Assembly (NCBI RefSeq): GCF_001629705.1
Contig: NZ_CP015378.1
Coordinates: 806,001-870,000 of the forward strand
DNA: 64,000 bases
Reading direction: 5' to 3'
Origin: Fictibacillus phosphorivorans
GTDB lineage: Bacteria; Bacillota; Bacilli; Bacillales; Fictibacillaceae
The stretch's first letter is position 1. Every line of letters begins with the position of its first letter. The notes under the pieces were generated by a model. The model worked only from the letters and a program-made list of their open reading frames with translations, ran no database searches and was not told the DNA's origin. Shown one piece after another: positions 25,334-33,208 of this stretch. The position numbers were made by a program, and so were the translations under genes.

Positions 25334-27727
25334 GTGGAGAGTACGCTTCAGAAAAAAAAGTCTGTTAAACGGTTATCTTGGAAAAAAAGTTTAGTGATCA
25401 TCGGAATGGCTATCGTTGTCATCCTAGCGGTTGCAGCGGGTACAGCTTATTTTTTGCTGCAAAAAAGCAAGCCTGTAATCAGTGGGGCTATTCCTCTAAC
25501 CGGACTTCAAGCAAATGTAGATGTTTATAGAGATAAAGACGGGGTTCCTCATATTGAAGCGAAATCAATGAAAGATTTATTCATGGCTCAAGGTTTTGTA
25601 ACCGCTCAAGACAGGCTGTTTCAAATGGATTTGAGCAGAAGGCAAGCCTCAGGAATGCTCAGTGAAGTTATTGGGGAAAAAACACTCACTCGTGATAAGT
25701 TTTTTAGGACACTAGGTTTAAGGAGAGCGGCAGAAGCTTCTTATGATGAGTATTCTTCAGAAATGAAACAATATTTGTCATGGTACGCAGATGGTGTGAA
25801 CGCTTATATGAACCAAGCGAAGAAGAATAACACGCTACCTGTAGAATTCTTGCTTGTTGGGTATGAGCCAAAGAAATGGACGCCAGTTGATTCGCTCGTA
25901 ATTGGAAAATATATGGCTTTCGATCTTGGTGGACATTGGGAAGGACAAGCGTTTCGTTATTACTTAACAGAAACGTTTTCTAAGGAAAAAGCTCTAGACT
26001 TATTTCCAGGATATCCGAAGGACGCGCCAACCATTTTAGACAATCTGCAAACAGAAGTCATTGATTTTGAAAAAAGTTTCGCAGGATCGGTCATTCCAAA
26101 CTATCATAATGGCAGTAACAATTGGGTAGTTTCGGGCAAAAAGACGAAATCGGGTAAACCTCTCCTTGCCAACGATCCTCACCTCTCATTAGGAACACCG
26201 TCTATCTGGTATCAGGCGCATCTAAAAGCTCCTGATTATGAGGTTTCTGGTGTTATATTTGCAGGAATACCAGGCATCATTGTGGGTCATAACAAGACGA
26301 TCGCGTGGGGGGTTACGAACGTAGGGCCGGATGTTCAGGAACTATACGTAGAAAAAAGAAACTCAAAGAACCCTTATGAATTTCAGTACTTAGCAAATTG
26401 GGAAGAAGCTGAGGTGGTAAAAGAGAAAATTAAAGTAAAGGACAAAGTGGATATCGATTACGAAGTAGTGATCACAAGGCATGGACCCATTATCTCTGAA
26501 TTTGCACATCATGATAAACCAGGTACAGCTCTCTCGTTAAAATGGACAGCTCTTCAACCGTCAAAAGAGCTCGAAGCTGTCATTATGATGAACCGCTCAA
26601 AAAACTGGACTCAGTTTGAAAAAGCGCTGGAATCGTTTCATACACCTGCACAAAATTTTGTTTTTGCGAGTACAGACGGAACGATTGCATACAAAGCAAA
26701 CGGGTTGATCCCTATTCGGAAACAAGAGTATACGTCACTTCCTGTTCCGGGATGGACAGATCAATATGAGTGGGAAGGATATATCCCGTGGGATGAACTG
26801 CCAACAAGTGTTAACCCAGAAAAGGGATATATTGCGACTGCGAACAATAAAGTTACTGCTGATTCATATCCTTATCATATTTCAGATACATTTGCTCAAC
26901 CTTATCGGCAACAACGAATCGTAGAAGTTCTTGAAGGGAAAGAAAAGCTTACGGCAAAAGACATGAAATCTTTGCAATTTGATCAAAAAAACAAGCAAGC
27001 AGAAGAGATGCTGCCTATTTTTATTCAGCAAGTAATGAAAAAACCATTGGACGATAAAGAAAAGAAAGTGATCTCCCTTCTACAAAGATGGGACCATACC
27101 GATAGCAAAGACAGTGCTGCTCCATTAATCTTTCATATCTGGATGAGTAAATTTAGTGATGAGTTGTTTAAGGAAGAAATTAGTGAAGAGATGCTGAAGA
27201 TGTTTGATGGTAGAGAACAAGTGGTGGACGAACTGATCAGAAAGGCGAACGCTGGGGATGCCGGTCCATGGATTAGAGAGAATGGTGGGTTAGAAAAAGT
27301 AACCCAACTCTCTTTTGAATCGATGATTACCTTTCTATCAGAAGAATTTGGGGAAGATCCATCGAAGTGGGAATGGGGAGACTTTCATAGGTTAACCTTT
27401 GAACATCCTCTTGCTGCGATCAAACCTTTACATCTTTTATTTAATCCTCCTACACAAAGTATGGGAGGAAGTAGAGTGACAGTTGGTGTAGCTGGATGGG
27501 ACCGTGAGACGGGCAACATTACACACGGTGGAGCTTGGCGCATGGTCATCGATATGTCTGATACATCCAGATCATATCATGTAGTTGGGCCAGGTCAATC
27601 CGGCCATGTACTTAGCCCGTGGTATAAAGATCAGGTTGAAGATTGGGCAACAGGAAAGTATCACGAAACGGATCTAGATCAGAAAAAAAGGCCAAAGGAT
27701 CAGCATCTCGTTTTGAAGCCAGAGTAG
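25334..27727 (+). CDS. Penicillin acylase family N-terminal nucleophile hydrolase
   Basis: A 797-residue protein with one N-terminal membrane segment (about 18-40, LVIIGMAIVVILAVAAGTAYFLL) that anchors it outside the cell. The Ntn nucleophile is Ser261 in the motif NGSNNWVVSG, preceded by an alpha chain (VYRDKDGVPHIEA, AQGFVTAQDRLFQMDL) and followed by a large beta chain; NDPHLSLGTPSIWYQ and the late NPPTQSMGGSRVTV fit the family. The enzyme self-cleaves to expose Ser261 and hydrolyses amides: beta-lactam side chains, acyl-homoserine lactones or other acylated compounds. Substrate is unresolved. GTG start with AGGGGGT upstream. Confidence 0.93.
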   Translation: MESTLQKKKSVKRLSWKKSLVIIGMAIVVILAVAAGTAYFLLQKSKPVISGAIPLTGLQANVDVYRDKDGVPHIEAKSMKDLFMAQGFVTAQDRLFQMDLSRRQASGMLSEVIGEKTLTRDKFFRTLGLRRAAEASYDEYSSEMKQYLSWYADGVNAYMNQAKKNNTLPVEFLLVGYEPKKWTPVDSLVIGKYMAFDLGGHWEGQAFRYYLTETFSKEKALDLFPGYPKDAPTILDNLQTEVIDFEKSFAGSVIPNYHNGSNNWVVSGKKTKSGKPLLANDPHLSLGTPSIWYQAHLKAPDYEVSGVIFAGIPGIIVGHNKTIAWGVTNVGPDVQELYVEKRNSKNPYEFQYLANWEEAEVVKEKIKVKDKVDIDYEVVITRHGPIISEFAHHDKPGTALSLKWTALQPSKELEAVIMMNRSKNWTQFEKALESFHTPAQNFVFASTDGTIAYKANGLIPIRKQEYTSLPVPGWTDQYEWEGYIPWDELPTSVNPEKGYIATANNKVTADSYPYHISDTFAQPYRQQRIVEVLEGKEKLTAKDMKSLQFDQKNKQAEEMLPIFIQQVMKKPLDDKEKKVISLLQRWDHTDSKDSAAPLIFHIWMSKFSDELFKEEISEEMLKMFDGREQVVDELIRKANAGDAGPWIRENGGLEKVTQLSFESMITFLSEEFGEDPSKWEWGDFHRLTFEHPLAAIKPLHLLFNPPTQSMGGSRVTVGVAGWDRETGNITHGGAWRMVIDMSDTSRSYHVVGPGQSGHVLSPWYKDQVEDWATGKYHETDLDQKKRPKDQHLVLKPE

Positions 27728-27820
27728 AAAAATAAAATCAGTTAGACTCTTGTCTCTGTCAAAATAACAGGTTGGACATATGGTGTAGAGAAGGCAAAAA
27801 CAAGCTGGGAGGTTTACCCT

Positions 27821-28111
27821 TTGTCATACCAAACGTATCAACTGTGCCGTAGTTATTTAGGCAGATCAGTCTTTATTGATTGTCATTGTGGCACAAGATA
27901 TCATGGTGTTCTAAAGCACGTAGATGAGAGTAAAGCGTATATTCTACCGTATAGTTCAGAGAGTCAGGACGAGAGCAGCGACCGCTTCTTTTTTGCTCCT
28001 GCACTAGTAGGACTAACACTTGGAACCATCGCAGGTCTTGCGTTAGCACCACGACCGTACCCGATCTATCCTGTTTATCCACCATATCCATATCCACCTT
28101 ATCCGTATTAA
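27821..28111 (+). CDS. Small Cys/Pro/Tyr-rich protein, unknown
   Basis: A 96-residue protein. The N-terminal half has FIDCHCGTRYHGVLKHVDESKAYILP, an Sm-like beta pattern. Residues about 58-75 are hydrophobic, and the tail is an exposed PYPIYPVYPPYPYPPYPY repeat. Such Tyr/Pro tails occur in Bacillus spore-coat or surface proteins, but I assign no role. Start is a TTG at 27821 with GGGAGG 8 bases before it. Own terminator. Confidence 0.65.
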   Translation: MSYQTYQLCRSYLGRSVFIDCHCGTRYHGVLKHVDESKAYILPYSSESQDESSDRFFFAPALVGLTLGTIAGLALAPRPYPIYPVYPPYPYPPYPY

Positions 28112-28120
28112 GATCGACAA

Positions 28121-28165
28121 GACTGATTTCATACTACACACAACGTGTAGAGAAATCAGTCTTTT
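28121..28165 (+). terminator. Terminator
   Basis: GACTGATTTC / GAAATCAGTC stem, enclosing a second small stem CTACAC / GTGTAG, followed by TTTT. Confidence 0.82.
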
Positions 28166-28386
28166 ATTATCCCTCTTAAAAAGTTTTTAGATAACTCCGA
28201 GTGTGAGCGAACATCTATCATTTTTGAGAGAGAGCATGCATACAAAAACAGTCTTTTAAAATAAGGCTTTTTATAAAATAGAGCAGGAAATGAGGAAGAA
28301 GAGAGGGAATTTAACGAATACATAAAATGAATCATGAATATAAATCTAGCACATGATCACGAATTTTTTACGAGGGGGTTTTTGAT

Positions 28387-28725
28387 ATGAAGCTCGCGTT
28401 CTTGTTTCACCCAGTAAAAGATTTACAAGAGTCACAGCAATATTATGAAGGGCTCGGCATGACAGAAGCATGGCGTGAAGGTAATCAAGTACTAGGGATG
28501 TCGATGAAGGATTGCGAAGTGCAGCTGATGATTGAAGAAGATGAGCATGATCTTGGTCCTGGAGGCGTGTTTTTGGTAGATAGTGTAGATGACTTTTATC
28601 ATGAACATGAGGCTAAGTTGAACTTTGTTAAAATACCTTGTACGATACCTCCGGGAAGGTATGCCATCTACCTAGACGCGACAGGAAATCCTATCCGAAT
28701 TATTGATTCAACGAATAAAGATTAG
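28387..28725 (+). CDS. VOC (glyoxalase-fold) family protein
   Basis: A 112-residue single VOC domain protein: LAFLFHPVKDLQESQQYYEGLGMTEAWREG at the N-terminus and GRYAIYLDATGNPIRIIDST at the C-terminus, the usual beta-alpha-beta-beta-beta repeats. Canonical glyoxalase metal ligands are not all identifiable, so enzymatic activity is uncertain; related small proteins bind antibiotics or metals. Ribosome site GAGGGGG. Monocistronic, with own terminator. Confidence 0.85.
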   Translation: MKLAFLFHPVKDLQESQQYYEGLGMTEAWREGNQVLGMSMKDCEVQLMIEEDEHDLGPGGVFLVDSVDDFYHEHEAKLNFVKIPCTIPPGRYAIYLDATGNPIRIIDSTNKD

Positions 28726-28733
28726 ATATTAGA

Positions 28734-28764
28734 AAAACACCATTCAGCTTCGAATGGTGTTTTT
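28734..28764 (+). terminator. Terminator after the VOC gene
   Basis: AAACACCATTC agcttc GAATGGTGTTTTT hairpin and T tract. Confidence 0.9.
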
Positions 28765-28860
28765 GATTTGCTGTTTATAAAGCTTCTGATTTTTAGAGTT
28801 ACCTTTTCCTGCAAAAAGTGAACAACCTGGATTGGGACTATTTATATAGAGCGGAAATCT

Positions 28861-29112
28861 CTAATGATAAAAATCATCATTTTCGTTTATTGCTGGATCA
28901 TGTAGGTCACCAACAAAATTTAATAAGCTATCCCCTTCAAAGTAAAAAGGTTCTGTATCCTCTAACCAACTTCTATACTCTTGGAAATCTTGATTAAAAT
29001 CTCCTGAAAAGAAACGGTGTGCTACTTCGTTTGTTAATGTATCAATGATCACGATACCTCTATAACTTTGGCGATCAGGTTCATCATAATCGCATGCTAT
29101 GTAATAGGCCAT
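28861..29112 (-). CDS. Small acidic protein of unknown function
   Basis: An 83-residue, strongly acidic and aromatic protein (MAYYIACDYDEPDRQSYRG ... NENDDFYH). ATG with AAGGAG upstream, so it is likely expressed. No family or motif recognised; no signal peptide. Confidence 0.65.
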   Translation of the reverse strand: MAYYIACDYDEPDRQSYRGIVIIDTLTNEVAHRFFSGDFNQDFQEYRSWLEDTEPFYFEGDSLLNFVGDLHDPAINENDDFYH

Positions 29113-29293
29113 TTATTTACTCCTTTTTCAGTCATACTCATAATGTTGCAAATTAGTTCTTTTTTCATACCATTATATTTCAGTTTCTACATAAATTGAA
29201 TGCATAAGCCATAAAACTCTAACATGGAGTTAAAACGCTCTTTACAATTCGTTAGTAAAATAAAAATGAAGAGGACTGAAAGAGGGTCATACA

Positions 29294-29545
29294 ATGAAAA
29301 CTTATTTTATGGTACAAAAAAAAATCAGACCAACTTGGATTCATGAAATGGTAGTCAAAGCGAATGAGTTTGAACAATGCCAGATCTTTTTTGAATGCAA
29401 TAAGTTAAGAATCAATGCTAAAAGTCACCTCAGTATGAGTCTTTTAAATGGCATGCAAGGGGTCTGTTGTGTTTCTGCAACTGGAGAAGATAGCAGAGGT
29501 GCAGTAGATGCATTACGCAGTTTAGGAACAGGTTCATTAGCATAA
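29294..29545 (+). CDS. Degenerate HPr-like protein
   Basis: An 83-residue protein with the HPr fold pattern. The segment LRINAKSHLSMSLLNGMQGVCCVSATGEDSRGAVDALRSL parallels HPr around the regulatory Ser46 (NAKSIMGVMSL) and the last helix. At the active-site position the family motif TGIHARPA is replaced by TWIHEMV: the His is kept, but Arg17 and Pro18 are lost and about four residues are missing. Classic phosphorelay through PTS is therefore doubtful; a Crh-like regulatory role via the retained Ser is possible. AGAGGG ribosome site. Confidence 0.72.
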   Translation: MKTYFMVQKKIRPTWIHEMVVKANEFEQCQIFFECNKLRINAKSHLSMSLLNGMQGVCCVSATGEDSRGAVDALRSLGTGSLA

Positions 29546-29551
29546 AAATAT

Positions 29552-29601
29552 AAATGCAAATAAAAAAAGCAGTCATATGACTGCTTTTTTTATTTGCATT
29601 T
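29552..29601. terminator. 50-bp perfect palindrome, bidirectional terminator
   Basis: A perfect 25-bp-arm inverted repeat with no loop (centre 29576/29577). The inner GCAGTCATATGACTGC core is flanked by A7 and T7, so it can terminate the HPr-like gene on the forward strand and the small reverse gene, whose stop codon it contains. Confidence 0.85.
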
Positions 29602-29748
29602 TTTAGGCTGAATCACTGATCGGTTTTCATGGAACTTCTTCTGAATAAAGACATCTCCAACTACTGAGCGTGCCTGTTCAGCTTCTTTATGTTCTTCACG
29701 TGCTTTTTGTTCAAGCATCTTAATTTCTCTTTTATTATGCTGTGTCAA
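29590..29748 (-). CDS. Small basic protein of unknown function
   Basis: About 52 residues, very basic and helical (NKREIKMLEQKAREEHKEAEQ ... QPKKCK). I place the start at TTG 29748, 9 bases after AAAGGTGG; the longer frame from a GTG at 29778 lacks a ribosome site. No family recognised. The stop codon lies in the palindromic terminator. Confidence 0.5.
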   Translation of the reverse strand: MTQHNKREIKMLEQKAREEHKEAEQARSVVGDVFIQKKFHENRSVIQPKKCK

Positions 29749-29962
29749 TTTTCTTGTCCACCTTTCTGCTGCTCCCACATATCGTGTTATTCCCGCAAAA
29801 GAGATGAACAGGGCCCTATTCCTCTAAAAAGGAGTAATCATTAAAAAGATATGCCGTGACATCTGTTTATATGTGTTCTATTTTTCTGAAACATCTTGTA
29901 TTTCAAGTTAAACGGTCTAATATGAGAGTAGGAATAACTCGGAATGAGAAAGGATTTTTATT

Positions 29963-30553
29963 TTGCAACGAATGATGTGGTTAACGTTTGGTGCTTTACT
30001 GCAAGGACTCGCTATGGCAGTATTTCTTTTTCCTCACCATATCCCTTCTGGTGGTGTGGCGGGTATAGCTATACTAAATGACTATTTTTTCGATGTATCA
30101 CTAGGTTTAACGTTATGGACGATGAACTTTGGATTATTATTGTTGGCGATAAACAAGCTTGGAAAACAAACCGCATTGTGGACCATCTATTGTGTGGCTG
30201 TTACTTCCATCGTGGTAGGTTGGATGTCTTCTCATGTTACAAGCCCCTTAAATGGTACACTTATTGATGTAATATACGGAGCGATTATTTTCGGAACAGG
30301 AGTGGGTATTCTCTTTCGATTCGGTGCTTCTTCAGGGGGGATGGATATCGTTGCCCTTATTCTTGCTAACTGGACAGGTAAAAAGCCAGGTAGCATACTC
30401 TTTTTGATCAACAGCTTTATATTATTAGGTACATCGTTAACTCTGGGTCTTGAAATTATTATATTCGCATTCATTTGCCAATGGATTAGCACAAGACTCA
30501 TTGATTTTGTTAGGACGGTATCACTAAAGAAAACAGCAAAACCGTTTATGTAA
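29963..30553 (+). CDS. YitT-family membrane protein (short form)
   Basis: A 196-residue protein with five or six membrane segments and the YitT/DUF161 signatures FPHHIPSGGVAGIAI near the N-terminus and FGASSGGMDIVALIL in the second half. Full-length YitT, YpjC and YqfU proteins have a C-terminal DUF2179 cytoplasmic domain; this one stops after the membrane part, so it is a short member. Role unknown for the family. TTG start with AAAGGA upstream; the adjacent frame has no better start. Confidence 0.85.
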   Translation: MQRMMWLTFGALLQGLAMAVFLFPHHIPSGGVAGIAILNDYFFDVSLGLTLWTMNFGLLLLAINKLGKQTALWTIYCVAVTSIVVGWMSSHVTSPLNGTLIDVIYGAIIFGTGVGILFRFGASSGGMDIVALILANWTGKKPGSILFLINSFILLGTSLTLGLEIIIFAFICQWISTRLIDFVRTVSLKKTAKPFM

Positions 30554-30555
30554 TA

Positions 30556-30591
30556 AAAAGAGGTGCGGATACAAGACCCGCACCTCTTTTT
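30556..30591. terminator. Bidirectional terminator between YitT and YjcZ genes
   Basis: AAAAGAGGTGCGG / CCGCACCTCTTTT stem with A and T tracts on the two sides. Confidence 0.92.
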
Positions 30592-30604
30592 GCTGCACAT
30601 AAAA

Positions 30605-30778
30605 TTAGCAATCTTTGCCTTTATATGCCCACGAACAGCCAACAATAATCAGAAGGACAAATAGAACTACTATGATCGCAAAACTCTTGCCATAACCTCC
30701 GCCACCACAATAACCATATCCGCCACCATATACTGGTGCGTTTGCAAGTGAAGCATTTACCGGTGAATTTGCATACAT
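30605..30778 (-). CDS. YjcZ family sporulation peptide
   Basis: A 57-residue small protein: a Gly/Tyr-rich N-terminal part ([15 protein letters not shown]) and a single hydrophobic helix with the family signature [15 protein letters not shown], then a short polar tail ending KGKDC. YjcZ-type peptides of Bacillus are small membrane proteins linked to sporulation. The AAGGAGGAG ribosome site before ATG 30778 is very strong. It converges with the YitT gene and shares the bidirectional terminator. Confidence 0.88.
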   Translation of the reverse strand: MYANSPVNASLANAPVYGGGYGYCGGGGYGKSFAIIVVLFVLLIIVGCSWAYKGKDC

Positions 30779-30958
30779 TCTAAAAACTCCTCCTTAAAAG
30801 TGTACTTTCGACTTCGATACAGTATATGTAAACTTCAGAAAGCGTGTATGGACAAAAGTTTAGTTATAGAGGAAATAGGCAGATGTAATATTTGAAAAGA
30901 AAATGTGATGTTACGATTGTATATAAATGGGGTAAATGTAAGCAAGGAGGCGTTATAC

Positions 30959-31258
30959 ATGCAAACTACAACTCAAACTCAAATGAAAACAACGAGTAAG
31001 TTATTGAAAACACAATCTTGGGCCTTGATTGGTCTTGGTACAGGAGCGTTAGTATGGCTCTCTTTCAAACCAAATCGAATTAAAACAAAAATGAAGTTTA
31101 AAGATATGAAACGCAGAGTTCGACCTGATCACATCGATCGTACGCAACTGCCGATCAATAAAGCAGGTCATCCTGATCCGATGGATGTTGATGATAACAA
31201 GATGGTAGAAGAAGGAGCAATGTACTCTGTAAACTATTATAATGACAGAAAAGGTTAA
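30959..31258 (+). CDS. Small membrane-associated protein, unknown
   Basis: A 99-residue protein beginning MQTTTQTQMKTTSKLLKTQSW, with one hydrophobic segment (about 21-40, ALIGLGTGALVWLSF) and a charged tail (RRVRPDHIDRTQLPINKAGHPDPMDVDDN). ATG 30959 is selected because AAGGAGG lies 8 bases upstream. Family unknown. Confidence 0.65.
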   Translation: MQTTTQTQMKTTSKLLKTQSWALIGLGTGALVWLSFKPNRIKTKMKFKDMKRRVRPDHIDRTQLPINKAGHPDPMDVDDNKMVEEGAMYSVNYYNDRKG

Positions 31259-31287
31259 AAGGATGGGGAGTCGCCCATCCTTTTTTC
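31257..31287 (+). terminator. Terminator
   Basis: AAGGATGGG gagtcg CCCATCCTT followed by T residues, directly after the stop codon. Confidence 0.9.
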
Positions 31288-31544
31288 TTTTATATAAAAA
31301 ACATATGTTTTACCTTCAATTCCGTTTTAAAATGCTAGTTTCATGTTTGAGAAAGTAGGCGAATGCGGCTGAAACATGAATCATATTGAAGGAAATATTG
31401 GGTATTTGTGACGATAAGTCATGTAAAAAATTGTCCGCTTTTGTAAGATTACTTCTTCTTTTGCAGAATCTATTTTCAAGGATAAAAAAAGCGTTCATAA
31501 TGAGCAAGAGGTATATAAAAACGACACAAGAGGAGCGGATTTTC

Positions 31545-31715
31545 GTGGAGAAAAAAGAATGGAATAACTCTCTTCTCATGGAATGTATAAAAGAAAAAAA
31601 AGAGAAGCTGGTTGAAGTTGCAGATCGCAATGGTTTAACCAGCAATGAAACGGTTAAATGCAGTCAAGAATTAGATGTATTGCTGAATGTGTATCAAAGA
31701 CAATTTTCTTTTTAA
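31545..31715 (+). CDS. Spo0E-like aspartyl-phosphate phosphatase (small)
   Basis: A 56-residue Spo0E/YnzD-type protein: CIKEKKEKLVEVADRNGLTSNETVKCSQELDVLLNVYQ contains the first helix, the NGL turn and the SQELDVLL motif with the key aspartate. Start is taken at GTG 31545 with GAGGAG 9 bases upstream. It converges on the reverse-strand gene that begins at its stop. Likely dephosphorylates Spo0A~P or a related regulator. Confidence 0.85.
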   Translation: MEKKEWNNSLLMECIKEKKEKLVEVADRNGLTSNETVKCSQELDVLLNVYQRQFSF

Positions 31716-31910
31716 TTATCTTTTATTGAAGATGAGTTCATCTGTTAGTTGATCGATACGAAGTAGAATCGCTTTTTTTGTTACTAAAGGATAGTTACAG
31801 TGAAATTCTGATAAAAGTTCACGTATCTCCTGAATCAGGGTAATTTCTTGTTCAGGCATAGATTTAGATGATTCACTTTTAGTCTTAAATTGAATCAGAT
31901 TGTCCTTCAC
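31716..31910 (-). CDS. Possible divergent Spo0E-like protein
   Basis: A 64-residue open frame. Residues about 22-60 form a helix-loop-helix with IQEIRELLSEFHCNYPLVTKKAILLRIDQLTDELI: the length, spacing and a late DELI-type helix resemble Spo0E, but the SQxLD motif is altered (RIDQLTD) and the NGL turn is replaced. It starts at GTG 31910 with a weak ribosome site. It abuts the stop of the convergent Spo0E-like gene. Could be an inactive paralogue or a chance frame. Confidence 0.4.
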   Translation of the reverse strand: MKDNLIQFKTKSESSKSMPEQEITLIQEIRELLSEFHCNYPLVTKKAILLRIDQLTDELIFNKR

Positions 31911-32064
31911 ACCAACACCCCATTTTCATATTGTGTTGGATACTACTTCCATAGAAGGTTTTAAATACCTTCTGAAAGTCGAAATGTTTCCTTTCTACAG
32001 CAGAATGTGACAATATCTGTTTAGGGAACAAAATTTGGCTTTTAAATGGGAGGCTATTAAACAG

Positions 32065-32901
32065 ATGACAACGATTAAATCATTGCAGGATACGACTGTC
32101 TTACACAATGGAGTTAAGATGCCATGGTTTGGACTTGGTGTATTTAAAGTTGAAGAAGGACAAGAAGTAATTGATTCTGTTAAATGGGCAATTGAAGCGG
32201 GATATAAGAGTATTGATACAGCAGCGATCTACAAAAATGAAGAAGGTGTTGGACAAGCGATAAAAGAAGCGGGTGTTCCTCGCGAAGAATTGTTCATCAC
32301 AACGAAAGTATGGAATAAAGATCAAGGTTATGAATCAACGCTTGCAGCGTTTGAAGAGAGCATGAACAAACTCGGACTAGAGTATTTCGACTTGTATCTT
32401 GTTCACTGGCCTGTAAAAGACAAGTATAAAGAAACGTGGCGAGCACTAGAAAAACTATACAAAGACGGAAAAGTAAAAGCGATTGGTGTATCAAACTTCC
32501 AAGTTCATCATCTAGAAGATATCTTGGCAGATTGTGAGATCAAACCGATGGTGAATCAGGTAGAATACCATCCCCGATTGGCACAAAAAGAACTTCTTTT
32601 ATTCTGTAAGGATAACAACATCCAATTAGAAGCATGGAGCCCGCTGATGCAAGGTGAGTTGCTAGAAGAACCTTCATTGGTAGAACTAGCAGAGAAGTAC
32701 GGAAAATCTGTAGCTCAGATCATCCTTCGTTGGGATGTTCAAAATGGCGTTGTAACGATTCCGAAATCCATTAAACAACACCGCATCGTAGAGAATGCAG
32801 ATATCTTTGATTTTGAACTATCTTTAGAAGATATGGCGAAGATTGATGCGTTAAATGAAGATCGTCGCATCGGTCCAGATCCAGACAACTTCGACTTTTA
32901 A
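32065..32901 (+). CDS. Aldo/keto reductase
   Basis: A 278-residue AKR (YtbE/YvgN type). The catalytic tetrad is visible: Asp and Tyr in [15 protein letters not shown], Lys in FITTKVW, His in YLVHWP. A C-terminal NADPH-binding segment has [20 protein letters not shown]. These are NADPH-dependent reductases of aldehydes and methylglyoxal. The ATG at 32065 is preferred over an upstream TTG because a GGGAGG site precedes it. An intergenic 13-bp palindrome and a terminator follow. Confidence 0.93.
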   Translation: MTTIKSLQDTTVLHNGVKMPWFGLGVFKVEEGQEVIDSVKWAIEAGYKSIDTAAIYKNEEGVGQAIKEAGVPREELFITTKVWNKDQGYESTLAAFEESMNKLGLEYFDLYLVHWPVKDKYKETWRALEKLYKDGKVKAIGVSNFQVHHLEDILADCEIKPMVNQVEYHPRLAQKELLLFCKDNNIQLEAWSPLMQGELLEEPSLVELAEKYGKSVAQIILRWDVQNGVVTIPKSIKQHRIVENADIFDFELSLEDMAKIDALNEDRRIGPDPDNFDF

Positions 32902-32904
32902 AAA

Positions 32905-32923
32905 GGGGTCTGACCCCAAACAA
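32905..32923. repeat. Dispersed GGGGTCTGACCCC palindrome, copy 1
   Basis: GGGGTCTGACCCCAAACAA just after the aldo/keto reductase stop. An identical 19-bp copy occurs at 48240-48258. Confidence 0.7.
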
Positions 32924-32942
32924 ATACAACAATTCAAATTTG

Positions 32943-32979
32943 TCCACTTGGAATCTACAGATTCCAAGTGGATTTTTTT
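32943..32979 (+). terminator. Terminator after the aldo/keto reductase
   Basis: TCCACTTGGAAT / ATTCCAAGTGGA 12-bp stem followed by seven T. Confidence 0.92.
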
Positions 32980-33131
32980 ATTACATCGATAGTCGAAATG
33001 ACCTCACTTAAATGTTGTTTTCCTTACGTATAAAGGGTATAAGCTTAAGTAAACTAAAGTACGTACATAATGAGTATGGGTTAGAAGTATTAATAAATTT
33101 TGAGTCTTTTAAAACAATTCAATATAGTTAC

Positions 33132-33161
33132 TTGACAAAAGTAAGTGATAAATCATATACT
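33132..33161 (+). promoter_or_regulatory. Promoter of the mhq-type operon
   Basis: TTGACA (33132-33137), 18-bp spacer, TATACT (33156-33161), about 50 bp before the dioxygenase start. Confidence 0.7.
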
Positions 33162-33182
33162 TAACTTACAAAAAATAAGTTA
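33162..33182 (+). promoter_or_regulatory. Candidate repressor operator of the mhq-type operon
   Basis: TAACTTA-N7-TAAGTTA, a perfect inverted repeat directly over the expected transcription start, just after the -10. Placement suits a repressor such as a MarR/DUF24 quinone sensor (MhqR or YodB type); the sequence differs from the B. subtilis MhqR site I recall. Confidence 0.55.
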
Positions 33183-33208
33183 CATGATATTGAAAGGATG
33201 TTTTGGAT

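Noticed and set aside
25334..27727. Quorum-quenching acylase named outright
   Set aside because: The fold and nucleophile are clear, but the family covers beta-lactam and other acyl amides; the substrate cannot be read from sequence.
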